Positions 6,412-10,996 of a stretch of 12,786 nucleotides of DNA are shown piece after piece. How positions within the stretch are numbered: the stretch's first letter is position 1; each line of letters opens with the position of its first letter. Source of the stretch: a bacterium (lineage in GTDB: Bacteria > Patescibacteriota > Minisyncoccia > Minisyncoccales > JAGLPU01); the NCBI GenBank assembly GCA_030594935.1, contig JAUVEE010000019.1, forward strand, positions 1 to 12,786. Reading direction: 5' to 3'. The notes under the pieces were generated by a model. It made no database searches, was not told where the DNA came from, and was given only the letters and a program-made list of their open reading frames with translations. Both the position numbers and the translations under genes were made by a program.

Positions 6412-6441
6412 AAAAGATACTCCCTAAGAGGAGTGTTTTTT
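6412..6441 (+). terminator. Intrinsic terminator of the candidate RNA
   Basis: ACTCC (6419-6423) pairs with GGAGT (6430-6434) around CTAAGA. The helix can extend outward to 12 pairs as AAAAGAT with GTTTTTT, giving a T-rich 3' arm. It overlaps the 3' strand of the end helix of the RNA. Confidence 0.82.
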
Positions 6442-6444
6442 ATA

Positions 6445-6472
6445 TTGACATTCCAACTATTAGTTGTATATT
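6445..6472 (+). promoter_or_regulatory. Promoter of the TPR gene
   Basis: A perfect TTGACA at 6445-6450, 16 bases, then TATATT at 6467-6472. It begins just after the terminator of the candidate RNA. The start near 6479 gives a leader of about 100 nt to the ATG at 6579. Confidence 0.8.
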
Positions 6473-6495
6473 AAATAAGCGCTCGTTAAAAAAAG

Positions 6496-6545
6496 ATTCA
6501 CCAATTCCGAAAGCCTATTAGAGTAGGTTTCCGGAACTGGTGAAT
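6496..6545 (+). repeat. 50-base hairpin in the leader of the TPR gene
   Basis: ATTCACCA (6496-6503) pairs with TGGTGAAT (6538-6545); inside, TTCCG pairs with CGGAA and AAGCCTA with TAGGTTT, loop TTAGAG (6518-6523). That is 20 pairs with only two A-C mismatches. On the + strand no T run follows. On the - strand the arm is followed by a T run (6488-6494), so it would look like a terminator there, but no - strand gene ends here. Confidence 0.75.
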
Positions 6546-6578
6546 TAAACAGCCGGTTACGAACACAGAGGTGGTTAA

Positions 6579-7364
6579 ATGAGTACAGTAACGAAGAAAA
6601 TTGATAAAGCAAATGACTTGAGTGACAAAGGGGATTGGAGCGATGCTCTTGATCTATTAGAGAAAATAACCGAGGCCACTCCCCAAGAAAAGTGGAAAAT
6701 AACCAACTTAAGAGCTTGGATTTATTGGAAGCAGGGAGAAAAAACTGCCGCCCGTAATTTATGGGGATTTGTTGTAGATTCAAAAGCCAAGAAGGCAATT
6801 GTAACCAGCGCCCATACCGGCTTAAGCATCTACTGGGCCGAACGAGATAATAAGGAAAAAGCCATAAAACATGCCAAACTTGCTTTATTTCTTCCTCCCG
6901 GAGAAGCGACAACCAGAGACACAACCAATTTAAATGGCTGCGCTATCGCAATGGCGAAAATAGGGGAGTTAAAAAAAGCAGAAGAGCTTTTTGAGGAAGC
7001 GGCTTCACTAAACAGGATTCTTGTAGATTCGGATAGTCCGGAAATTGAGCGCAAAGCCACGCACCAGCTGGCCAAGAATTGCTATAATCTAGCCACGCTT
7101 ATCCATCTACCGCAGGAGAACTGGAAAAAAGCTCTGGCTAAATTGCACCAAGCTATTATCGGCTATAAAGAAGTTTCCGCTAAAACCGATGAGGCGGCGG
7201 CTCACCATCGGATCGCCGAAGTGTTTGAAAATAAGAGGTATTTAAAAAAAGCGCTGACAAGCGAAACGCGTTCGCTGCAGCTATGGGAAGAGAAAAAGAT
7301 ACCCGACCGCGTTGAAATGGCTAAAAAAAATATTGCCAGAATAAAAGCAAAAATAACAGAGTAA
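6579..7364 (+). CDS. TPR-repeat protein, cytosolic
   Basis: A 261-residue all-helical protein with no signal peptide or membrane segment. About five tetratricopeptide-like repeats can be read: KGDWSDALDLLEKI (about 17-30), QGEKTAARNLWGFV (52-65), RDNKEKAIKHAKLAL, IGELKKAEELFEEAASL, and ENWKKALAKLHQAI, followed by a weaker NKRYLKKALTSETRSL. The pattern of small residues and A/L at repeat positions is typical of TPR, which usually hold partner proteins. No enzyme domain is fused. It starts at ATG 6579 behind GAGGTGG (6568-6574). It is a single-gene unit with its own near-consensus promoter, a long leader with a strong hairpin, and its own terminator. Partner unknown. Confidence 0.83.
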   Translation: MSTVTKKIDKANDLSDKGDWSDALDLLEKITEATPQEKWKITNLRAWIYWKQGEKTAARNLWGFVVDSKAKKAIVTSAHTGLSIYWAERDNKEKAIKHAKLALFLPPGEATTRDTTNLNGCAIAMAKIGELKKAEELFEEAASLNRILVDSDSPEIERKATHQLAKNCYNLATLIHLPQENWKKALAKLHQAIIGYKEVSAKTDEAAAHHRIAEVFENKRYLKKALTSETRSLQLWEEKKIPDRVEMAKKNIARIKAKITE

Positions 7365-7372
7365 AACATTAG

Positions 7373-7405
7373 AACCACCTAAAATCAAAGGTGGTTTATT
7401 TTTTT
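7373..7405 (+). terminator. Intrinsic terminator of the TPR gene
   Basis: AACCACCT (7373-7380) pairs perfectly with AGGTGGTT (7389-7396), loop of eight, then a T-rich run to 7405. It may also act weakly on the convergent - strand gene, whose stop is at 7417-7419. Confidence 0.9.
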
Positions 7406-7416
7406 ACTATAAAACT

Positions 7417-8088
7417 TTACAGCGATTTCTTGATCAACTCCAGAAATTCTTCCGCTCCAATGTTTTTAGGCAGAGAATTATAAGGGACGGTTATGTCAGC
7501 GTAGCGGGTGTAGAGAGAATTGCGCAAATCCAGCAGTTTTGGATAGCACCTTTTAAGAGCTTCCTGATTTGTTTCTTGGTCTTGGGGCTGGAAGACTTTT
7601 CCCCAGATAACCGGTCTCGGTTCTTTAAGGTATTGCTCAAACATCTCTTCTCTCATGTCCTCGCCGGCTTCAATATACACTATTAAAGAGTGCTCTTTTA
7701 AAGCCAGACAGACGTCTGCGCCGGTATGCACCAGGCTTCCGGTTGTGTCTATAACCACATTTTCTTGATTTCCGTTCGTCAGATAAAGAAATATTTTTAT
7801 CAGAGCTTGTTTTTCCAGCTGTAAATAAGTCTTTTGGTTTGTGGTAAATTGTTTTTCATATGGCTGGCCCAGCCAGCGGGCCACATCATTGGTTCCCTTA
7901 TACCCCATCTTTTTGAGCTTGTCCCCCAGCTTTGCTTCAATTATGTCGTCGCAGCCAAAGCGTTTGAATTTAAGCTCGCTAAGTTTTCGGGATAAATATG
8001 TTTTGCCAATGTTTGACATTCCGATCAAGCTTATTGCCAAATCATTGTTTCCCAGCAGTTCTTCAAATTCTTCTTCTGATAATTTCAT
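7417..8088 (-). CDS. Shikimate-kinase-like P-loop protein of unknown substrate
   Basis: A 223-residue protein read from ATG 8088. It has a Walker A LIGMSNIGKT (21-30), then FGCDDIIE (44-51) like the substrate-binding D-x-D of shikimate kinase, YLQLEKQAL, a strand VVIDTTGS where shikimate kinase has the GGG motif, and a lid-like REEMFEQYLKEPRPVIWG. So the fold is shikimate-kinase-like, but the diagnostic Gly-Gly-Gly is missing and no aromatic pathway gene is nearby; the substrate is unknown. A longer form would start at GTG 8115 with nine extra residues. I prefer ATG 8088 because TATAAA (8095-8100) ends exactly six bases before it, suggesting a leaderless start, and would lie inside the longer form. 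It follows tRNA-Pro by 52 bases on the same strand. Confidence 0.75.
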   Translation of the reverse strand: MKLSEEEFEELLGNNDLAISLIGMSNIGKTYLSRKLSELKFKRFGCDDIIEAKLGDKLKKMGYKGTNDVARWLGQPYEKQFTTNQKTYLQLEKQALIKIFLYLTNGNQENVVIDTTGSLVHTGADVCLALKEHSLIVYIEAGEDMREEMFEQYLKEPRPVIWGKVFQPQDQETNQEALKRCYPKLLDLRNSLYTRYADITVPYNSLPKNIGAEEFLELIKKSL

Positions 8089-8094
8089 AAGTTT

Positions 8095-8100
8095 TTTATA
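8095..8100 (-). promoter_or_regulatory. Candidate -10 box of a leaderless start
   Basis: On the - strand TATAAA is followed by AAACTT and then ATG. The six-base spacing equals that of the ComEC-like gene. The -35 region is poor. Confidence 0.4.
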
Positions 8101-8140
8101 CTTAAAGAATAGCACAGAAAATCAGGGTTGTCTTTATTAT

Positions 8141-8211
8141 TCGGGATGCCGAGAATTGAACTCGGGTCACAGGACCCCCAGCCCTGCATAATACCATTAT
8201 ACTACATCCCG
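8141..8211 (-). tRNA. tRNA-Pro, anticodon GGG
   Basis: Read on the - strand the 71 nt fold as a tRNA. The acceptor stem CGGGATG pairs with CATCCCG, then A73. The anticodon stem CAGGG pairs with TCCTG around the loop CTGGGGG, placing GGG at 34-36. The T arm is CCGAG, TTCAATT, CTCGG. The D arm is short, with about three pairs. C1-G72, A73 and G35-G36 are the identity features of proline tRNA. CCA is not encoded, so it must be added by a nucleotidyltransferase. It lies between bL28 and the kinase-like gene. Confidence 0.93.
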
Positions 8212-8214
8212 TTT

Positions 8215-8251
8215 AAAAACTGCCCCCGTTAGAAATTGATTCTAACGGGGG
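8215..8251 (-). terminator. Hairpin between bL28 and tRNA-Pro, probable terminator
   Basis: A perfect 12-bp stem (8223-8234 with 8240-8251, with a G5/C5 run) and a 5-base loop. On the - strand the stem is followed by CAG and then five T. The gap before the T run may make it leaky; no promoter is visible for the tRNA, so some read-through may supply it. Confidence 0.7.
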
Positions 8252-8269
8252 AGTTGACTTCTATGAAGT

Positions 8270-8491
8270 TTAGTTTGCTTTAGCCAAGGCTTTGATGCAT
8301 TTGGTGCAAGCCTTAATTCTTTTGCCGGCAAATTCCTTGCAGGCTTCTCTTTTAACGTCAATCGGAATACGCACCCATTGCAGATTGGGATACTTTCTTT
8401 TTTTAATAGTAGGATTGTATTTACCTCTTAGCTTTACTAATTTTCCCACCATCTTTGATGTTTTTTCACAAATTGGACATTGTTTAGCCAT
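8270..8491 (-). CDS. rpmB: Ribosomal protein bL28, zinc-binding form
   Basis: A 73-residue basic protein of the large ribosomal subunit. It opens MAKQCPICEK and closes with KACTKCIKAL, so C5, C8, C62 and C65 form the zinc-binding set of the C-plus type of bL28. The middle VGKLVKLRGKYNPTIKKRKYPNLQWV fits the family; the first ten residues resemble the common start MAK-C-x-x-C. Length is usual (60-80). On the - strand a promoter with TTGCCA and TATAAT lies upstream, giving a leader of about 26 nt without a clear Shine-Dalgarno site. The promoter stands back to back with that of the small membrane protein gene. A hairpin and then tRNA-Pro follow. Confidence 0.93.
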   Translation of the reverse strand: MAKQCPICEKTSKMVGKLVKLRGKYNPTIKKRKYPNLQWVRIPIDVKREACKEFAGKRIKACTKCIKALAKAN

Positions 8492-8523
8492 ATCTGAAAT
8501 TGGTTACTTATTATTATGCTGAT

Positions 8524-8552
8524 ATTATAGTTTAAATTTAAAAATTTGGCAA
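8524..8552 (-). promoter_or_regulatory. Promoter of rpmB
   Basis: On the - strand: -35 TTGCCA (8552-8547), 17 bases, perfect -10 TATAAT (8529-8524). Start expected near 8517. Confidence 0.78.
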
Positions 8553-8558
8553 GTCATC

Positions 8559-8586
8559 TTGACTAATCTATGTTAATTTATATACT
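8559..8586 (+). promoter_or_regulatory. Promoter of the small membrane protein gene
   Basis: -35 TTGACT (8559-8564), 16 bases, -10 TATACT (8581-8586). The -35 is six bases from the opposing rpmB -35, so the two face away from a shared centre. Confidence 0.72.
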
Positions 8587-8612
8587 GACATTAGTACCTT
8601 GGAGGTGGTTCA

Positions 8613-8825
8613 ATGAAGAAAAATCTGATTATAGACGTATTGTCGATAATAACTATACTAGTTGGCGCCCTATCTCTTGCTTGCTTGTCGCAAAGTTTGT
8701 CAGGACTTGCCGTGATATTTATGATGATATGTTTCTCTTTTTCGATATTCACTATGGAGATTGAAACTTATTGGAGAAAGACCAGTTTTCTTTATCATCT
8801 GATATCTAAATTTAAAAGCGCTTAG
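8613..8825 (+). CDS. Small two-helix membrane protein (70 residues)
   Basis: I do not recognise a family. Two hydrophobic helices are clear: about 5-25 (IIDVLSIITILVGALSLACL) and 30-47 (GLAVIFMMICFSFSIFTM). A short charged tail (EIETYWRKTSFLYHLISKFKSA) follows. The loop between helices is only about five residues, so it is a helical hairpin; with the N-terminal KK and the basic tail, both ends are probably cytosolic. GGAGGTG at 8601-8607 lies five bases before the ATG, a promoter precedes it, and an intrinsic terminator overlaps its stop. These signals support a real single-gene unit. Function unknown. Confidence 0.75.
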   Translation: MKKNLIIDVLSIITILVGALSLACLSQSLSGLAVIFMMICFSFSIFTMEIETYWRKTSFLYHLISKFKSA

Positions 8826-8842
8826 CGCTTTTCTTTTTTTTT
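8814..8842 (+). terminator. Intrinsic terminator of the small membrane protein gene
   Basis: AAAAGCGC (8814-8821) pairs with GCGCTTTT (8825-8832) around TTA; then C and a run of nine T. The stop codon is inside the hairpin. Confidence 0.92.
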
Positions 8843-8866
8843 ACTATTTAGAGCTAGCCTTGATAT

Positions 8867-8895
8867 TTGGCAAGGCTCAGCCAATGTGCTATATT
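8867..8895 (+). promoter_or_regulatory. Promoter of the site-2 protease gene
   Basis: -35 TTGGCA (8867-8872), 17 bases, TATATT (8890-8895) preceded by TGC (extended -10). The start near 8902 lies only about five bases before ATG 8907, so the mRNA would be almost leaderless. Confidence 0.7.
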
Positions 8896-8906
8896 TAAAA
8901 ATACTT

Positions 8907-9524
8907 ATGGAAACCATTATCCTTACTATTTTCAGTTTAGTAGTTTTGCTTTTTTCAATCATTATCCATGAAGTTGCTCATGGCTCTGTGGCTGATCATT
9001 TGGGAGACCCGACGGCAAAATATGCCGGCCGATTGACTTTGAATCCCTTGAAGCATTTGGACCCCATTGGTTCAGTGGCTTTGCCGTTAATTCTTTTTCT
9101 TCTCCAGTCTCCTTTTTTAATCGGCTGGGCCAAGCCTGTTCCGGTAAACCCCTATAATCTTAAAGACCAAAAATGGGGAGGATTGAAAGTGGCGGCGGCC
9201 GGTCCGGCAGTCAATCTGACGGTAGCTGTTTTTTTCGGGTTATTGCTTAGGTTTATAGAACTCCCGGCTGCGATTACGGTCTTTTTCACCATTATCGTTA
9301 TTTATAATTTCCTGCTCGCCCTGTTTAATTTGATTCCCGTTCCTCCTTTGGACGGTTCTCATATCCTATTTTCCCTTCTGCCCGACTCCATGGAAAACGT
9401 GAAAATATTTCTGCAGCGCTACGGGCTTTTCGTGCTTCTGCTTCTGCTTCTTTACGGCTTGAATCTTATTTTTGACGGAGCAATTTTACTCCACAATTTA
9501 GTTGTGGGATATTCTCTCTATTGA
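8907..9524 (+). CDS. Site-2 protease family (M50) membrane metalloprotease
   Basis: A 205-residue, very hydrophobic protein with about five membrane segments and its zinc site in the membrane. HEVAH (21-25) gives two His ligands and the Glu; the third ligand is D149 in VPPLDGS. Other family marks are AGRLTLNPLKHLDPIGS (40-56), GWAKPVPVNP (73-82) and AAAGPAVNL (96-104). This matches the small SpoIVFB/YwhC-like group without a PDZ domain. Such enzymes cut membrane-embedded substrates; the substrate here is unknown. The frame is open to a GTG at 8886, but that codon lies inside the promoter; ATG 8907 fits the promoter and the usual start (METIILTIF). The gene ends in TGA (9522-9524), whose bases are also part of the next promoter. 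Confidence 0.88.
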   Translation: METIILTIFSLVVLLFSIIIHEVAHGSVADHLGDPTAKYAGRLTLNPLKHLDPIGSVALPLILFLLQSPFLIGWAKPVPVNPYNLKDQKWGGLKVAAAGPAVNLTVAVFFGLLLRFIELPAAITVFFTIIVIYNFLLALFNLIPVPPLDGSHILFSLLPDSMENVKIFLQRYGLFVLLLLLLYGLNLIFDGAILLHNLVVGYSLY

Positions 9525-9549
9525 CATTTCTTTATTTTTTTATTATCTT
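9521..9549 (+). promoter_or_regulatory. Promoter of rpsL-rpsG
   Basis: Perfect TTGACA (9521-9526), overlapping the protease stop codon, 17 bases, TATCTT (9544-9549). Start near 9556. A second option is TAATTT (9581-9586), six bases before the rpsL ATG. Confidence 0.62.
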
Positions 9550-9557
9550 TATTACTG

Positions 9558-9579
9558 AAGCGCCCAGCGCTTAATTATT
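9558..9579 (+). terminator. Weak hairpin in the rpsL leader
   Basis: AAGCGC (9558-9563) pairs with GCGCTT (9567-9572) around CCA, followed by AATTATT. It could end the protease transcript or attenuate rpsL; the T run is broken, so the call is weak. Confidence 0.35.
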
Positions 9580-9592
9580 TTAATTTGAAAAA

Positions 9593-10015
9593 ATGCCCAC
9601 CATACACCAATTAATGAGAAAGCCAAGGAAAAGCGCGAAAAAGTCGTCCAAGCGGCCGGCTTTGGCTTTCAGTTTCAATACTTTAAAAAACAGGCCGGTA
9701 AAATATAATTCATCTTTTAAAAGAGGCGTTTGCGTTAAAGTTTTTACCGCCACTCCCAAAAAGCCTAACTCGGCCATGCGTAAAGTGGCCCGAGTGCGCT
9801 TAAGCAACGGCATGGAAGTTACCGCTTACATTCCCGGAGTCGGCCACACTTTGCAGGAGCATTCAGTGGTTGTTATCAGAGGAGGCCGGGTAAAAGATCT
9901 GCCCGGAGTAAGATACCATATTGTCAGAGGAGTCTTGGACACTACCGGAGTGGAAAACAGAAAAAAGAAGAGGTCTAAATACGGAGCTAAAAAACCTAAA
10001 GCTAAAAAAGAATAA
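9593..10015 (+). CDS. rpsL: Ribosomal protein uS12
   Basis: A 140-residue basic protein of the small subunit, in the decoding centre. The core is unmistakable: [17 protein letters not shown] (54-70), [11 protein letters not shown] (75-85), [23 protein letters not shown] (87-109) and [10 protein letters not shown] near the end. K56-K57 are in the streptomycin-related loop and show the wild-type residues. D102 is the equivalent of the Asp that RimO modifies in other bacteria. The stretch between RPAL and KRGVC is 18 residues long, as in the long form of Bacillus-type S12, not the short E. coli form. No Shine-Dalgarno site is present before the ATG. rpsG follows two bases after the stop. Confidence 0.97.
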   Translation: MPTIHQLMRKPRKSAKKSSKRPALAFSFNTLKNRPVKYNSSFKRGVCVKVFTATPKKPNSAMRKVARVRLSNGMEVTAYIPGVGHTLQEHSVVVIRGGRVKDLPGVRYHIVRGVLDTTGVENRKKKRSKYGAKKPKAKKE

Positions 10016-10017
10016 AT

Positions 10018-10485
10018 ATGGCCCGACACGCAATAAAAAGACACACAATAGAACCGGATCCCTTATATGACAGCGTAGTGGTGGCCAAGTTCATCAACCG
10101 CATCATGGAAAGAGGAAAAAAGACCGTGGCCCGGAAGATTGTTTACCAATCATTTGAGATTATAAAAGAAAAGACCAAGAAAGAAGCTTTGGATGTTTTT
10201 GAAGAAGCGATCAGCAATGTTTCTCCCATGCTGGAAGTGAAATCAAAAAGAGTGGGAGGAGCCGTTTACCAGGTTCCCAGAGAAGTAAGAGGGGACAGAA
10301 AGCTTACTTTGGCCATGCGCTGGATATCCAACGCGGCCCGAGCCAAGAAAGGCAAGCCAATGAAAGAAAAGCTGGCTGAAGAACTGATGGCGGCAGCCAA
10401 CAACGATGGAACAGCAATTAAAAAGAAGAACGATGTTCACCGCATGGCGGAAGCCAACCGGGCATTCGCTCACTTCGCTTGGTAG
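10018..10485 (+). CDS. rpsG: Ribosomal protein uS7
   Basis: A 155-residue basic protein that nucleates assembly of the 30S head. The family marks are present: opening [19 protein letters not shown], then [37 protein letters not shown] in the middle, [11 protein letters not shown] and the end [16 protein letters not shown]. The length is standard. The start is two bases after the rpsL stop, so the two genes form one operon, and a terminator follows at 10507-10534, so fusA is a separate unit. In many bacteria fusA follows rpsG directly on one transcript. Confidence 0.97.
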   Translation: MARHAIKRHTIEPDPLYDSVVVAKFINRIMERGKKTVARKIVYQSFEIIKEKTKKEALDVFEEAISNVSPMLEVKSKRVGGAVYQVPREVRGDRKLTLAMRWISNAARAKKGKPMKEKLAEELMAAANNDGTAIKKKNDVHRMAEANRAFAHFAW

Positions 10486-10506
10486 AATAAACTCAATTTT
10501 AAAAGT

Positions 10507-10534
10507 AAAAGGCTCTTGTCATCAAGAGTCTTTT
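10507..10534 (+). terminator. Intrinsic terminator of rpsL-rpsG
   Basis: GGCTCTTG (10511-10518) pairs with CAAGAGTC (10523-10530), loop TCAT, with AAAA/TTTT extending the helix. T run to 10534. Confidence 0.9.
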
Positions 10535-10546
10535 GGTTATTAAGGC

Positions 10547-10580
10547 AAAAAAAATAGGCCTGGTGATTTTCCAGGACCTA
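10547..10580 (-). terminator. Intrinsic terminator of the - strand gene
   Basis: TAGG-CCTGG (10555-10563) pairs with CCAGG-CCTA (10571-10580, one bulged A), loop of seven. On the - strand it is followed by eight T (10554-10547). It overlaps the stop codon at 10580-10578. Confidence 0.85.
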
Positions 10581-10829
10581 TCCGGCTTTTTCAAACCAAC
10601 TAATAGATTCCATAGCTCCGTTATCCAACTTAATAACAAAGTATTTTCTGCCGTGGACCAAATGCACAAGATGTATTTCTTTCACCTTATATCTCTGACT
10701 GAATAAAAGATTTTTTCCTTTAAGCCAACTCAGCCTTCTTCTTGTTTCTTCCCATTTTCTATCAAATTCCGGTTTTAATACAACCGTGCTTCCTACTTCT
10801 ATTGCTCCATCAATCATTTTTATCACCAT
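10578..10829 (-). CDS. Unrecognised 83-residue basic protein inside the str cluster
   Basis: I do not recognise a family. The protein has no membrane segment. It has a helical stretch rich in Arg, Lys and Trp (KWEETRRRLSWLKGK, about 25-39), and then strand-like sequence (RYKVKEIHLVH, KYFVIKLDNGAMESISWFEKAG). The opening GAIEVGSTVVLKPEFD and the later beta strands would fit a small SH3-like or OB-like fold, but that is a guess. The start at 10829 could instead be ATG 10817; no Shine-Dalgarno site is clear at either. It stands on the opposite strand between rpsG and fusA, with a promoter, a leader of about 40 nt that contains a 10-bp inverted repeat, and its own terminator, so it is probably expressed. 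Confidence 0.68.
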   Translation of the reverse strand: MVIKMIDGAIEVGSTVVLKPEFDRKWEETRRRLSWLKGKNLLFSQRYKVKEIHLVHLVHGRKYFVIKLDNGAMESISWFEKAG

Positions 10830-10844
10830 CCATAATAGTTGTTA

Positions 10845-10868
10845 AAAGAATAATCTTTATTATTCTTT
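10845..10868 (-). repeat. 10-bp perfect inverted repeat in the leader of the - strand gene
   Basis: AAAGAATAAT (10845-10854) and ATTATTCTTT (10859-10868) are perfect complements around CTTT. It lies downstream of the - strand promoter, so it is a possible operator or RNA hairpin. All but two pairs are A-T, so as RNA it would be weak. Confidence 0.55.
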
Positions 10869-10880
10869 GCTGTATTATAA

Positions 10881-10910
10881 TATATAAGTACGTTATTTTG
10901 ATTTTGTCAA
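10881..10910 (-). promoter_or_regulatory. Promoter of the - strand gene
   Basis: On the - strand: perfect TTGACA (10910-10905) with TATATA (10886-10881) after 18 bases, or TTATAT after 17. Start about 10874. Confidence 0.65.
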
Positions 10911-10920
10911 GAGTTGACAA
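10904..10920 (+). promoter_or_regulatory. Dyad with two opposing -35 boxes
   Basis: TTGTCAA-GAG-TTGACAA is a perfect 7-bp inverted repeat with a 3-base centre. Each arm holds a TTGACA, one for each strand: towards the small - strand gene and towards fusA. Confidence 0.65.
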
Positions 10921-10942
10921 ATAAACAAAAAAGCTTTAACTT
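10914..10942 (+). promoter_or_regulatory. Candidate promoter of fusA
   Basis: Perfect TTGACA (10914-10919), 17 bases, TAACTT (10937-10942). A better-looking TATACT (10943-10948) is 23 bases away, too far. Start near 10949, leader of about 48 nt. Confidence 0.45.
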
Positions 10943-10996
10943 TATACTATCCCGCCTTAAGCGGAGATATCTTAATTTAATTTAAATTTTAAACGC

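Larger units (their letters stand above)
6272..6441 (+). ncRNA. Candidate structured non-coding RNA of about 170 nt
   Basis: The interval is bounded by a consensus promoter on the left and an intrinsic terminator on the right, with no ordinary gene inside. By eye it can fold as one rod. The ends pair (6278-6290 with 6411-6420, bulged). Then 6293-6300 pairs with 6382-6389 (8 bp), 6306-6309 with 6375-6378, 6315-6318 with 6368-6371, 6319-6325 with 6358-6364 (7 bp), and the tip is GCATAAC/GTTATGC (6334-6340 with 6347-6353). A large loop of about 21 bases (6390-6410) lies on the 3' side. The overall shape recalls 6S RNA, but I recognise no conserved sequence of 6S, SRP, tmRNA or RNase P RNA. The end helix and the terminator hairpin share bases, so they exclude each other. 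A 16-codon ORF lies inside. Expression is unproven. Confidence 0.6.

Noticed and set aside
6330..6413. A 27-codon open frame beginning at an ATT
   Set aside because: ATT is a very rare start and no ATG, GTG or TTG opens it near the ribosome site; the TTG frame is better placed.
6460..6924. 154-codon - strand ORF
   Set aside because: It lies antisense to the TPR gene and its promoter and hairpin; it has no initiation signals and an unlike amino-acid make-up.
8089..8115. GTG start that lengthens the kinase-like gene by nine residues
   Set aside because: The extension contains a -10-like TATAAA and no ribosome site; ATG 8088 is more likely.
8153..8191. ORF frame reading GCRELNSGHRTPSPA across the + strand
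   Set aside because: It is a known kind of artefact from translating the complement of a tRNA; tRNA-Pro lies on the opposite strand.
8857..8876. GCCTTG/CAAGGC hairpin before the site-2 protease
   Set aside because: Six pairs, no T run after it, and overlap with a likely -35 box; no separate role can be supported.
8886..8906. GTG start that lengthens the site-2 protease by seven residues
   Set aside because: The codon lies in the spacer of a good promoter; ATG 8907 lies just after the expected transcript start.
9593..10015. Apparent 13-residue insertion in S12 compared with E. coli
   Set aside because: Bacillus-type S12 has the same long form, so it is not unusual.
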